DNA from: E44-bin88 sp034419075
GTDB lineage: Bacteria; Chloroflexota; Dehalococcoidia; Dehalococcoidales; BS750m-G39
DNA: 64,000 nt
Assembly (NCBI GenBank): GCA_034419075.1
Contig: DAOULR010000022.1
Span: forward strand, 68,989 to 132,988
Direction of reading: 5' to 3'
Within the stretch, counting starts at the first letter, position 1, and every line of letters starts with the position of its first letter. Both the position numbers and the translations under genes were made by a program. The notes beneath the pieces are model-generated. The model made no database searches, had not been told where the DNA came from, and saw only the letters and a list, made by a program, of their open reading frames with translations. Positions 7,143 through 16,138 of the stretch are shown one piece after another.

Positions 7143-8783
7143 ATGGCTAACGAGCCGGAACTATTCAAACAAGGCAGATATGACGATCTCTGGCAGAGGT
7201 GCTGTGGGTTTATCGACCTGAGTCTAGAGGAATTTATGAGGATTCAGCGGCGACTGCTCCTGGAACAGCTGGAGCTGCTCAAGAAGTGCGAGCTGGGCAG
7301 AGTCATCATGGATGGCGCTACGCCCAGCACCCTGGATGAATTCCGGGAACAGGTGCCGCTGACCACCTACGCCGATTACGCCCCCTACCTGTTAAAGCGG
7401 AGGATGGACGTCCTGCCCCGCAAGCCAATCCTGTGGCAATACACCTCGGGCAAATCGGGGGCATACCCCTACATGTGGGCTCCGGTAACCGCCCGCCAGC
7501 TGGAGGAGATACAGCCACTCCTTTTCGCCCTGCTCTTCTTCGCCAGTGGCAACCAGAGAAAGGAAATCACCCTAAGGGAACACGACAAGATTTTCTACGG
7601 CATGGCGCCGCCCCCCTACGCCACCGGTTCGATGACCCGCGCCTTCCCCCACGAGCTCTTCAACTTCCTGCCGCCCATAGACGAGGCGGAAGAGATGTCG
7701 TTCGAAGACAGGATGAAAAAGGGCCTAGATATGGCCGTAACCGAGGGCATGGACCTTTGCTTTTCCCTATCCAGCCTAACTATAGCCATCGGCGAACGCT
7801 TCAGCCAGAACAGCAGCAAAACCAACATCAAACCCCTGCTCACCAAACCCGGGACGCTGTTCAGACTGGCTAAAGGGAAGATTAAGAGCAAGCTGGCTGG
7901 TCGCCCCATGCTGCCCAAAGATATCTGGAAGCTAAAGGGGCTGATAACCTTCGGCATCGACGGCGAGGTATATAAGGAAAGGATAAAGGAAATGTGGGGC
8001 CGCTATCCCCTGGACTTCCACGGCTGCACCGAGGCCGTGATGATAGCTACCCAGACCTGGGACCACCAGGGCATGACCTTCATCCCCAACCTCAACCTCT
8101 TCGAGTTCATCCCCGAGGAGGAATGCCTCAGGTCGATGGAAGACTCCCTCTACCAGCCGCATCCCATCCTGCTCGATGAGGTCAAGCCCGGTAACTACGA
8201 GCTGGTCATTACCAGCTTCCACGGCGGCCCCTTCATCAGGTACAGGCTGGGGCACCTGATTAAGATACACTCGATGCGCAACGAAAAGCTTGATATAGAC
8301 ATACCCCAGATGTCATTCATCTCCCGCGTGGATGATATGATTGACATCGCCGGGTTTACCCGCCTGTCCGAGAAAACCATCTGGCAGGCTATCCAGAACA
8401 CCGGGGTAGCCTACAAGGGTTGGACGGCGCGCAAGGAAGTCAGGGAAAAGCCGATGCTGCACCTCTACCTGGAACTGAGCAAAAACGGTCATCTAACCGC
8501 TAAGCAGGTAGCCACGGCGGTGCACGAGCAACTCAAAAAGCTGCACACACCCTACGCCGAAATGGAGGAATTCATCAAGCTGCAACCGCTTGAGGTTACT
8601 TTGGTGCCCGAAAACGCCTTCAATAACTACGCACAGGCAAGAAAGAAGGCCGGTGCTAAGAGCAGCCAGGCGCAGATGCCCCATATCAACCCCTCCGAGA
8701 GCATGATAGACAACCTGCTTACTGGCTCCCCCCCAGAGGCAGTCAGCGAGCCAAGCCCGCTAGAGACCGCCCGCAGCAAGTAG
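7143..8783 (+). CDS. GH3-family adenylating enzyme
   Basis: 546 residues, typical for bacterial GH3 proteins (ANL superfamily acyl-acid-amido synthetases). YTSGKSGAYPY near residue 100 is in the place of the ATP-binding motif, FHGCTEAVM near residue 292 fits the YxxTE motif, and FIRYRLGHLIKI followed by DDMIDIAGFTRLSE fits motif III and the hinge to the mobile C-terminal domain. Plant GH3 enzymes adenylate carboxylates (for example auxin) and join them to amino acids; bacterial substrates are mostly unknown. The ribosome site AAGGAGGAAAAGAA gives a firm start. The Pro/Ser-rich tail after about residue 505 is probably disordered. Confidence 0.85.
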   Translation: MANEPELFKQGRYDDLWQRCCGFIDLSLEEFMRIQRRLLLEQLELLKKCELGRVIMDGATPSTLDEFREQVPLTTYADYAPYLLKRRMDVLPRKPILWQYTSGKSGAYPYMWAPVTARQLEEIQPLLFALLFFASGNQRKEITLREHDKIFYGMAPPPYATGSMTRAFPHELFNFLPPIDEAEEMSFEDRMKKGLDMAVTEGMDLCFSLSSLTIAIGERFSQNSSKTNIKPLLTKPGTLFRLAKGKIKSKLAGRPMLPKDIWKLKGLITFGIDGEVYKERIKEMWGRYPLDFHGCTEAVMIATQTWDHQGMTFIPNLNLFEFIPEEECLRSMEDSLYQPHPILLDEVKPGNYELVITSFHGGPFIRYRLGHLIKIHSMRNEKLDIDIPQMSFISRVDDMIDIAGFTRLSEKTIWQAIQNTGVAYKGWTARKEVREKPMLHLYLELSKNGHLTAKQVATAVHEQLKKLHTPYAEMEEFIKLQPLEVTLVPENAFNNYAQARKKAGAKSSQAQMPHINPSESMIDNLLTGSPPEAVSEPSPLETARSK

Positions 8784-8808
8784 AACAGTTATCATCAGGA
8801 CATTCCAG

Positions 8809-8833
8809 GTCCCCCTCCCCCACAGAGGGGGAC
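8809..8833 (+). terminator. Terminator-like hairpin after GH3 gene
   Basis: GTCCCCCTC and GAGGGGGAC form a perfect 9-bp stem around a 7-nt loop, 25 bp past the stop codon. No clear T-tract follows, so termination is less certain. Confidence 0.5.
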
Positions 8834-8915
8834 TTGGCTATTTAAAGAGGCCGGTTATGTTTCTCCTAACTGTTACTTTATGTAAAATACAGGGGTGGGG
8901 GCTACTATATTCCTA

Positions 8916-8944
8916 TTGACAACGCTACAGACGTAAGACATAAT
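8916..8944 (+). promoter_or_regulatory. Promoter of the c-di-GMP protein gene
   Basis: TTGACA (8916-8921), a 17-nt spacer and CATAAT (8939-8944) lie 85 bp upstream of the ATG at 9030. Confidence 0.7.
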
Positions 8945-9029
8945 GACTATAATTGACTATACTAATAGGCAGTAGCCATTTGTGATGGTTTTATTAGCTA
9001 CGGGAAGTACTAGAGGGGATATTTAACTA

Positions 9030-11552
9030 ATGAACCTATGGGCTATAATACCGCTCATCAGCTCTCTGACCTTTGCCGTCCTGGTGGTGCTGGTCCTGCA
9101 ACAGGCCAAGAGATGGGTAGATAAGGTATTTGCTATATTCCTGGCTGTCTCCGCTGTCTGGAGCTTCTCCTCCTTCATGCTCACCCGCGTCTCCGACACC
9201 GCTGTCCAGACCTCAATCTCCCAATCCCTTATCTTCTGGAACGTAATGGTCATTGCGGCCATACCCGCAGTGGCCGTTTGTTACTACCATTTCGTCAGGG
9301 CTTACAATAACAAGCCAGGCGGCATAGGTTTATACATCGGCTACACGCTGGTGCTGGCGGTACTGGGTTTCGGCCTCAGCGGTAACATCGTCAAAAGCGC
9401 CCAAATGGTTGACGGCTTCCTCCACCATGACATCGGGTCCTGGGCTTATATCCTGATGTGTATCCTCCTGCCTTTCCTCATAATGGCCCTGGTCATGCTG
9501 GCCAGGAGGTACCGCAGCTCAGCCGACCCCACCGACCGTAATAGAACGATGTACTTAATAGTAGGCTGGAGCCTGAATGTGTTCATCGGCTATATTACCC
9601 CCCTCACCCCCGCCCTGGCGGGCTTACCCACCGACCACATTGGTAACCTGGCTAACGCCTTAATAATCGCCTACGCTATCCAGAGATACCATCTGCTCAA
9701 CATCAGGCTAGTGGCACGGAGGGGGCTGAGCTATTTACTGGTAATAGCCTGCCTCGTCGGCGTTTACAGCTTGGCCGTATTTGTAGGGCAAAGGTTCCTC
9801 GCTAACCAACCGATTTACCTAGCTATAATACTGGCCTCCCTTCTCGCCCTTGTGGTGGTGCTGCTGGCCGGCCCCTTAAGGCATTACATTCAAGAACTGA
9901 TAGACCGCATCTTCTATGGGAGAATCTACCGCTACCGCCGGGCACTGCTCACCTTCAGCAAGAAGATGGGCAATATCATCAACCTGGACGAACTGGCCAG
10001 CGAAATGCTCCCCGCCGTAACCAAGGCCCTGAATATCGAGCACGCCAAATTGCTCTTTGAAGATGCCAACAGCGGTGACTTCACCACCCAGTTCACCTAT
10101 CCTCAAGAGGAAGAGAATTCAAACGAGGAACTAAGGCTGAACGTCGACAGCCCCATAGTCGCCCTCATGGAGAAAGAGGCCAGCACCATTGACCTGCGGC
10201 AGATGGACAACCACCCCGAACTCAAAGGGTTGTGGCAGGCCGAGAAAGAGAAGCTGGCTGATATGGAAATCCTCTGCCCGATTAAGAGCGAAGGCAGGCT
10301 TATCGGCATCCTGGCCCTGGGTAAAAAACAGCAGGGCAAACTCTACTCACACGAAGATATAGAGCTGGTGGTCGGCGTCGCCAGCCAGGCCAGCATCCTC
10401 ATTGAAAACGCCCGCCTCTACGCTCAGGCAACGATAAGGGCCAACACCGATGGCCTGACGGGGCTTTATAATCACCGCCACTTCCACGAACGCCTGGAAC
10501 AGGAAATCGCCCGCGGTTCCCGTTTCGGCAGTATGTTCTCCCTGATAATGCTGGATATAGACCTCTTCAAGGCTTACAATGATATCTACGGGCACCTGGC
10601 CGGGGATGAAGTGCTGCGCAGAATCGGCCGCTATATCGAAAGCTCAATCCGAAACATAGATCTCTCCTTCCGCTACGGTGGTGAGGAATTCGCCATTATC
10701 CTGCCTGAGACGCGCATAGACGCCGCGGCCAAGGTAGCCGAGCGTATGCGCAAAACGATAGAGTCGAAAACAAGCTCCCGCACCATGCCCATAACGGTCA
10801 GCGTAGGTATCGCCAGCTGGCCCACCGACGGCGTGATGAAGGAAGAAATAATCGCCCGCGCCGACGCCGCCCTCTATCGGGCGAAACAGGCGGGCCGAAA
10901 CCGGACTTGTCTATCCTCAGAGCTGGATAAGCCGGAGACGCCCAAAATCAGCGCTGAGCTTGAGACAAGACCCAGGGCTCTAAGCATCATCTACGCTCTG
11001 GCGGCTACGGTTGATGCCAAAGACCACTATACCTACGGCCACTCCCGTAAGGTCAGCGACTACTCGGTGGCCATGGCTGAAGCGCTCGACCTGCCCCCAG
11101 ATAGAATCGCCACCATTCGCGCCGCCAGTCTGCTCCACGATATTGGCAAGGTCGGCATCCCCGATTCCATTCTCAGTAAAGAAGGCCCCCTGACCGACGA
11201 AGAATGGGAGCCAGTAAAAATCCACCCCAAGCTCGGCGTAGAAATACTCAGGCATATTATCGACCTGGTCAACTGCCTCCCCGCCATACTTCATCACCAC
11301 GAGCACTACGATGGGCGTGGCTACCCCTCCGGGTTAAAAGGTGACTCCATACCCCTGGAAGGCAGAATACTGGCTATAGCCGACGCCTACGACGCCATGA
11401 CCTCCCCCCGCCCCTACCGAGAACAGCTCTCACCCCAGAGTGCGCTCGAAGAGCTGAGGCGCTGTGCCGGAAGCCAGTTTGACCCCGAGCTGGTGGAGCT
11501 TTTCTGCACACTCATCGAAACGGCCACATCAAGCCGTCTGGAGATAAAGTAG
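9030..11552 (+). CDS. 7TM-GAF-GGDEF-HD-GYP cyclic-di-GMP protein
   Basis: 840 residues. The first 300 carry about eight hydrophobic helices like the N-terminal 7TM region of some histidine kinases. A GAF-like domain follows (about 310-465), then a GGDEF domain with an intact active site (GGEEF, residues 550-554), then an HD-GYP phosphodiesterase domain with His703-Asp704 and DGRGYP ending at 766. Both halves keep catalytic residues, so it may make and break c-di-GMP depending on the signal at the membrane or GAF domain. In this locus a link to type IV pili and surface behaviour is attractive but only inferred. A single gene with its own promoter. Confidence 0.92.
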   Translation: MNLWAIIPLISSLTFAVLVVLVLQQAKRWVDKVFAIFLAVSAVWSFSSFMLTRVSDTAVQTSISQSLIFWNVMVIAAIPAVAVCYYHFVRAYNNKPGGIGLYIGYTLVLAVLGFGLSGNIVKSAQMVDGFLHHDIGSWAYILMCILLPFLIMALVMLARRYRSSADPTDRNRTMYLIVGWSLNVFIGYITPLTPALAGLPTDHIGNLANALIIAYAIQRYHLLNIRLVARRGLSYLLVIACLVGVYSLAVFVGQRFLANQPIYLAIILASLLALVVVLLAGPLRHYIQELIDRIFYGRIYRYRRALLTFSKKMGNIINLDELASEMLPAVTKALNIEHAKLLFEDANSGDFTTQFTYPQEEENSNEELRLNVDSPIVALMEKEASTIDLRQMDNHPELKGLWQAEKEKLADMEILCPIKSEGRLIGILALGKKQQGKLYSHEDIELVVGVASQASILIENARLYAQATIRANTDGLTGLYNHRHFHERLEQEIARGSRFGSMFSLIMLDIDLFKAYNDIYGHLAGDEVLRRIGRYIESSIRNIDLSFRYGGEEFAIILPETRIDAAAKVAERMRKTIESKTSSRTMPITVSVGIASWPTDGVMKEEIIARADAALYRAKQAGRNRTCLSSELDKPETPKISAELETRPRALSIIYALAATVDAKDHYTYGHSRKVSDYSVAMAEALDLPPDRIATIRAASLLHDIGKVGIPDSILSKEGPLTDEEWEPVKIHPKLGVEILRHIIDLVNCLPAILHHHEHYDGRGYPSGLKGDSIPLEGRILAIADAYDAMTSPRPYREQLSPQSALEELRRCAGSQFDPELVELFCTLIETATSSRLEIK

Positions 11553-11582
11553 CCCCGCGGTTTTATTCCACTTTTAAGCTTC

Positions 11583-12275
11583 TCAGGATGTCGCTTTATA
11601 GGGACAGCTTTCCTTAAGGCTGCAGCGTGCACAGATCTCGGCCCGTGTCCACCGGGTCATCTTAGGGCCGATGCCGCTAACCATAGAGGCCGACTTACGG
11701 GGAATTAGCACTCCGGAAGAGGAAAGACTGACGCCGATTTCCTTGGCTGGCGCCAGTTCCAGTAGATTCCACTGCTCGGTCATGGGGAAACCAGGCATAC
11801 CCGGGTTAACCGGGCTGCTTATCTCATAGCCCCGCGCGGCAACCTCAGCGGCGATCAGCTCAAGGGCTTGACCAATCAGCGTATCCACGGCGGCGGTGCC
11901 GATGCCATCCAGAACCGTTCCGCGTAGGGCCTTCCCACCCTTACTATATTCGGTAACCCGTTTTTCCAGCTTGGGTCCGATAGTGACAATGAAGACGATA
12001 AGCTCCTTGGCCTCGGGGAAGGTGGCGGGTAACATCGGGGCTTCTATCGCCCTATCACCCTTAAGTGATACGCGGTTGGAGCCCATAGCGGTTATGGGGT
12101 AGTATTCGTAGGCGACCGCTGGCTCCAGCAGGCTTTCTTTATCGACTTCAGCCAGCAGCTCGGTGATTACCTTCTTTATCTCCGGCCTGACACTGGCCCC
12201 ACCACCCATCCCCTGGCGTTGCAGCACCTCATCGCTATAGCCCAGGCTTAAGTGGATATCGCGGATTACGGGCAC
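11583..12275 (-). CDS. MetH activation-domain-like protein
   Basis: 230 residues resembling the stand-alone 'vitamin B12-dependent methionine synthase activation region' family. NPGMPGFPMTEQW corresponds to the SPGYPxWPLxEQ signature that in MetH contacts S-adenosylmethionine. The C-terminus carries CARCSLKESCPY, three cysteines that could hold an Fe-S cluster or metal. Such proteins occur beside corrinoid methyltransferases, where they may reactivate oxidised cobalt. Here a UroD-family methyltransferase and a corrinoid protein are immediately upstream on the same strand, which supports that role. Confidence 0.8.
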   Translation of the reverse strand: MPVIRDIHLSLGYSDEVLQRQGMGGGASVRPEIKKVITELLAEVDKESLLEPAVAYEYYPITAMGSNRVSLKGDRAIEAPMLPATFPEAKELIVFIVTIGPKLEKRVTEYSKGGKALRGTVLDGIGTAAVDTLIGQALELIAAEVAARGYEISSPVNPGMPGFPMTEQWNLLELAPAKEIGVSLSSSGVLIPRKSASMVSGIGPKMTRWTRAEICARCSLKESCPYKATS

Positions 12276-12382
12276 TTTCCTTCTCCCTCTGGGTTTTAGT
12301 TGCCGCTAAAGTCTACCAAAAAAGCAGACCCCGAGGCAAAAAGGCTTTGCCCCGGGGTGACACTCTTTAGCCAGTTTAGCGT

Positions 12383-13741
12383 CTATTTGTAGACTTTGCT
12401 GCCGTATTCCATAGCGGCGTCAACCATGGCGTGGACGTTTTCCGCCTTGGCCTGGTCAAAGAACGCCCCGTTACTCACGATAAAACCGCCGCCCGGAGCA
12501 CATCCGTCGACGAGTTTCTTGACGTAGTCCTTCACCTCCTGTGGCGTGCCCAAGACTAACAAATCGGATTGCACGTTGCCGAACAGGCAGGCAACCTTGC
12601 CGATGGTTTTCTTGGCTTTAAATATGTCGCTATTGTCGATCATCCACAGGGTCTTACCCTTGGGTAAGTCGCTCATAACCTCCAGACGCGAGTCCCAATG
12701 CCCCTCAGCCGCTGGCATTGGTACAACCCCCTCCTCGATTAAGCCCATCATGACCTTTCTAAAGGTGGGCCAGTAGAACTTCTTGAACTGTGCATCGGAG
12801 AGGAAGCCGTCAGCGCCTTTATGCAGGGGTATGAATATTATGGGGTGTCCGTTCATCATAGCCGTGCCTACCCCCATCTTAATCATCAGCGGGACGAACC
12901 TGTCCATGGCTTCCTGGAGCTTATCGGGGCAGCGGTACATATCCAGCATTACCCCCCTGGTGCCCCTCAGGGTGTCGCCAATTACATCGAAGGGTGCCTT
13001 GGTAAAGCCGGAAGCTATCATCGGGAATCCACCGGCGGTTATCTCGGCATTAAAGCCACCCATAGCTCCGGCCCATTTCAGGGCTTCGGCGCCGGCCTCA
13101 AAAAGCGCCTTATAGGTTGCCTGAACCGGGGGTAGAGCAAAGGGGATGAAGTTACCGGCAACGCCATACATTTCAAGTATGCCGGTGAGAGCCGGGAGCA
13201 TCTGGAAACCGTCTAACTTGCCGAAGACACGCGGTAGGTAGTTGTGGGTGAAGTAATTAGAAGGGTCATCAATGAGGGCGTCATACTCATCGGCCGTCAT
13301 ATATTCGCCCTCGTTAGCCTGGTATGACTGCTCCTTGGCCACCCCGTGACCCGGCCAGGAATACAACTTGTAGTCAAGAATTTCAAAGAACTTCCCCGGT
13401 CCGGGTACATACGCGCCCAGGTTGCCATCCGGGGCAAATTCAAACACGAAATCTTTAAACGCCTTGGCGCATTTTTCGTAGTCGTACATGGCGTCATAAG
13501 GGGTTATTCCAGCATGATAAGCGGGGTAGAAGCTGGGAGCCACAAAAACCGGTACTCTATCCGGCAACTTTTTCATCTGGATGGCGTCTTTTATCCGGGT
13601 TATTCGCTCCTTGAATGCCTTCTCGGCCTGGGGGCTCTGGAACGGGAGGTCGTTTCCCTGGGGGTCTTTCGGCGCCATCCAGCGAGCAAACAGCGCTTCC
13701 TGCTTCTCATCCGATGTCATATCTACCCATTCTTTTGCCAT
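12383..13741 (-). CDS. UroD-family corrinoid methyltransferase-like protein
   Basis: 452 residues, larger than HemE (about 350). The TIM-barrel features of the uroporphyrinogen-decarboxylase (URO-D) superfamily are present, including GGFNAEITAGGFPMIASGFTK-like glycine-rich segments, HKGADGFLSDAQFKKFYWP, a GHWDSRLEV segment and a C-terminal APGGGFIVSNG. Family members such as MtaA, MtbA and CmuA move methyl groups between corrinoid proteins and coenzyme M or tetrahydrofolate. The adjacent corrinoid protein (13777-14409) is its likely partner. The methyl donor is unknown; no haem-pathway genes are nearby, so a HemE role is unlikely. AGGAGGTAATAAAAA precedes the ATG. Confidence 0.82.
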   Translation of the reverse strand: MAKEWVDMTSDEKQEALFARWMAPKDPQGNDLPFQSPQAEKAFKERITRIKDAIQMKKLPDRVPVFVAPSFYPAYHAGITPYDAMYDYEKCAKAFKDFVFEFAPDGNLGAYVPGPGKFFEILDYKLYSWPGHGVAKEQSYQANEGEYMTADEYDALIDDPSNYFTHNYLPRVFGKLDGFQMLPALTGILEMYGVAGNFIPFALPPVQATYKALFEAGAEALKWAGAMGGFNAEITAGGFPMIASGFTKAPFDVIGDTLRGTRGVMLDMYRCPDKLQEAMDRFVPLMIKMGVGTAMMNGHPIIFIPLHKGADGFLSDAQFKKFYWPTFRKVMMGLIEEGVVPMPAAEGHWDSRLEVMSDLPKGKTLWMIDNSDIFKAKKTIGKVACLFGNVQSDLLVLGTPQEVKDYVKKLVDGCAPGGGFIVSNGAFFDQAKAENVHAMVDAAMEYGSKVYK

Positions 13742-13776
13742 TTTTTATTACCTCCTGACCTTCTTTTAGAGGATTA

Positions 13777-14409
13777 TCAACCAGCTTTTATCCACTTTTG
13801 GGCCAGGGATACGCCGGCCATGGCGTCTTTACCGAAGGCATCAGCGCCGGTATACTTTCTCACCTCGTCGGTAATCTGGCCGCCGCCAATCATAACCTTA
13901 ACCTTATCCCTTAAACCAGCGCTCTTTATGGCTTCTATGGTCTCCTTCATGGAATCGAAAGCCAGGGTAAGAAAGCCGCTAAGACCAACGACAGGTGCCC
14001 CTGTTTCCTTAATCTTGTCAACGAACTTCTGCACCGGTACATCGACGCCCAGGTCGAAAACCTCGAAGCCATTAACATCGAGCATAAAGACGACGATATC
14101 CTTGCCTATGTCGTGTATATCGCCGGCCACGGTGCCGAAAACGACCTTACCCAGCTTCTTGGTACCCGCCGCCTTGGTTAGCTTGGGCTTAACCAGCTCG
14201 CTGACCGCCTTCAATATTTCCCCGGAGTAGACCAAGTCGGGGATGAAATACTGGCTCTCGGCAAAGCGCTTGCCCACGATTTCCATACCTTTGCGGGCAT
14301 CGCCCAGGATCTTCAAGGCATCCTCCCCCTTCCCCAACCTATCCTTAACAACCTTAAGAGCCTCTTGTTCCTTCAAATCAGCTAACAGGTTAATCAGATC
14401 TCCAGCCAT
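13777..14409 (-). CDS. Corrinoid (B12-binding) methyl carrier protein
   Basis: 210 residues, standard size for MtaC/MtbC/MttC-type corrinoid proteins. Helical cap domain (about 1-90), then a Rossmann-like B12 domain with the cobalt-ligand motif GDIHDIGKDIV (His99) and later GLSGF and MIGGGQI. It carries methyl-cobalamide between a substrate-specific methyltransferase and the UroD-family protein encoded 35 bp downstream. The strong site TTAAGGAGGTAATG precedes the ATG. Probable operon: this gene, the UroD-like methyltransferase and the MetH activation-like gene. Confidence 0.93.
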   Translation of the reverse strand: MAGDLINLLADLKEQEALKVVKDRLGKGEDALKILGDARKGMEIVGKRFAESQYFIPDLVYSGEILKAVSELVKPKLTKAAGTKKLGKVVFGTVAGDIHDIGKDIVVFMLDVNGFEVFDLGVDVPVQKFVDKIKETGAPVVGLSGFLTLAFDSMKETIEAIKSAGLRDKVKVMIGGGQITDEVRKYTGADAFGKDAMAGVSLAQKWIKAG

Positions 14410-14709
14410 TTTCTCATTACCTCCTTAAAAGACTTATTTGGCTTTCACCTAGAAAGACCTCAATGTAGTAACTCCCTTGGCACCTTCCTCAATCTAGCTA
14501 CCCCAGAGAAACTATATGCCCTGGCTGGGCTAGCTCAGGGCATCTAACGGTCTTCTGGAACATATATGATTCTATTTTAACCCTACCCGTGGCTAAACCA
14601 GTGTTCGGTAGAAAAAACGTTGCCTTCACTACCAAACCCTTTAAGGATATAACCAACGTCAAAAGATAACAAACCCCCACCCAAACACTATGTATTCAAA
14701 AAGTCGGGC
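14410..14709 (-). other. 300-bp intergenic region with one hairpin
   Basis: No credible gene. TGCCCTG (14517-14523) and CAGGGCA (14536-14542) can pair in a hairpin about 110 bp upstream of the corrinoid protein gene. It may be part of the leader of the methyltransferase operon or a terminator; it does not match a cobalamin riboswitch. Confidence 0.45.
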
Positions 14710-15414
14710 TTAAAGACCCAGATAGGCTTTCTTGACCATCTCCTCTTCTAAGAGCTGGTCACAGCCTCCCTCGAGGACAATACGCCCGTTCTCAAGCACG
14801 TAGGCCCGGTCAGCTATCTCCAGGGTGCGGGGAACATTCTGCTCGATAAGCAGTATGGTAATCCCCTGCTCACGCAGCTCCTTGATAACATCGAAAACCT
14901 CGTTCATTACTAACGGTGCCAGACCAAACGAAGGCTCATCAAACATGCAAAGCTTCGGCTTGGGCATCAGACCCCTCCCCATGGCCAGCATCTGCTGCTC
15001 GCCGCCGCTCAACGTGCGGGCCAGCTGCCCCGTCCTCTCCTTCAATATGGGGAAGGACTCATAGACTTTCTCAAACGTCTTATTTCGGTCCTTCCAGGCT
15101 CTGGAGGTATAAGCCCCCATCTCCAGGTTCTCATGCACCGACATATCGGTAAAAAGCTTTCTTCCCTCGGGCACATGAGATATGCCCAGCTCAACGATTT
15201 TGTGAGGCGGCAAGCCGTCTATCCTCTGGCCATCAAACTCTATGGTACCCGAAGCCGGCTGCAGCAGACCCGATATAGTATTAAGCAACGTGGTCTTGCC
15301 CGCACCATTAGCCCCAACCAGAGCCACTATCTCGGCCTCTTCGATGGTCATAGAAATATCCCACAAGGCCTGTATCTTGCCGTAAAAGACATTCACCTTG
15401 TCAATTTTCAGCAT
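14710..15414 (-). CDS. livF: Branched-chain amino acid-type ABC importer ATPase LivF
   Basis: 234 residues from the ATG at 15414 (MLKIDKVNV), 4 nt after the livG stop; an upstream in-frame extension has no family counterpart. Walker A GANGAGKTT, signature LSGGEQQ, Walker B KLCMFDEPSFGLAP and the H-loop-like IEQN of LivF are all present. It couples ATP hydrolysis to import by LivHM with LivK as receptor. Last gene of the liv operon. Confidence 0.93.
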   Translation of the reverse strand: MLKIDKVNVFYGKIQALWDISMTIEEAEIVALVGANGAGKTTLLNTISGLLQPASGTIEFDGQRIDGLPPHKIVELGISHVPEGRKLFTDMSVHENLEMGAYTSRAWKDRNKTFEKVYESFPILKERTGQLARTLSGGEQQMLAMGRGLMPKPKLCMFDEPSFGLAPLVMNEVFDVIKELREQGITILLIEQNVPRTLEIADRAYVLENGRIVLEGGCDQLLEEEMVKKAYLGL

Positions 15415-15418
15415 AATC

Positions 15419-16138
15419 CTACTCTCCCAAGTATACCTCAACAACCTTCTTGCTGGCGGCAATCTCCTTGGGCGTTCCCTCGGCAATCTTCTCGCCGTGA
15501 TGAAGCACCATAATCCGGTCGCAAACGCCCATAATCGCCTTCATAACATGCTCAATCATAAAGATGGTAATCCCTTTGGCCTGAATCTTTTCCACCAGCT
15601 CCATAGCCTCGGCGGTCTCGGTAGGCGTCAGTCCCGCCATCAGCTCATCAAGCAGTATTAGTTCCGCCTTGGTGGCTAAAGCTCTAGCCACCTCAACCCG
15701 CTTCTGGTTAGCCAGGGTCAAGCCTCCGGCCGGGATAGTCTTAGGCACCGAGAAACCGACAAAATCCAATAACTCTTCAGCTTCCTTGGTAGCCTCCGAA
15801 GGCGACATAGCCTTAGGCGTACCGAACAGCGCGCCCAAGGCAACATTCTGTACAGCCGGAACACCGCCGAAGATTTTAACTTCTTGAAAAGTTCGGGCCA
15901 TACCCATCCGGCATATTTTAAACGGTTTCAAGCCGCTGATTTTTTTACCCTTAAATCTTATTTCCCCCGGTTTAGGGACAAAAGCCCCCGATATCAAGTT
16001 AAACAGCGTTGTCTTACCCGCGCCGTTAGGGCCAATCAGGCCAAAGACCTCGCCTTTATCCACACTAAAGTCCACCCCCGACACCGCCGCCAGCCCGCCA
16101 AAATACTTGGTAACCTTCTCACCTTCAAGTATCTGCAT
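15419..16138 (-). CDS. livG: Branched-chain amino acid-type ABC importer ATPase LivG
   Basis: 239 residues. Walker A GPNGAGKTT; Walker B ELILLDELMAGLTP; H-loop FMIEHVMKAI. The signature loop reads LTLANQKRVEVARAL, whereas LivG proteins usually have LxxGQQRRLEIARAL, so the glycine of the C-loop is replaced by Ala-Asn. It pairs with LivF on the LivHM permeases. It overlaps the end of livM by 14 bp, which suggests translational coupling. Confidence 0.92.
   Translation of the reverse strand: MQILEGEKVTKYFGGLAAVSGVDFSVDKGEVFGLIGPNGAGKTTLFNLISGAFVPKPGEIRFKGKKISGLKPFKICRMGMARTFQEVKIFGGVPAVQNVALGALFGTPKAMSPSEATKEAEELLDFVGFSVPKTIPAGGLTLANQKRVEVARALATKAELILLDELMAGLTPTETAEAMELVEKIQAKGITIFMIEHVMKAIMGVCDRIMVLHHGEKIAEGTPKEIAASKKVVEVYLGE

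Noticed and set aside
12383..13741. HemE uroporphyrinogen decarboxylase
   Set aside because: About 100 residues longer than HemE, no haem genes nearby, and adjacent to a corrinoid protein, so a methyltransferase is more likely.
14498..14680. Possible 60-residue gene between the corrinoid protein and livF
   Set aside because: No ribosome site and no family-like sequence; the region is better read as a leader with a hairpin.
14410..14709. Second cobalamin riboswitch upstream of the corrinoid protein
   Set aside because: No B12-box or GGTGAAAATCC-like core; only a simple hairpin.
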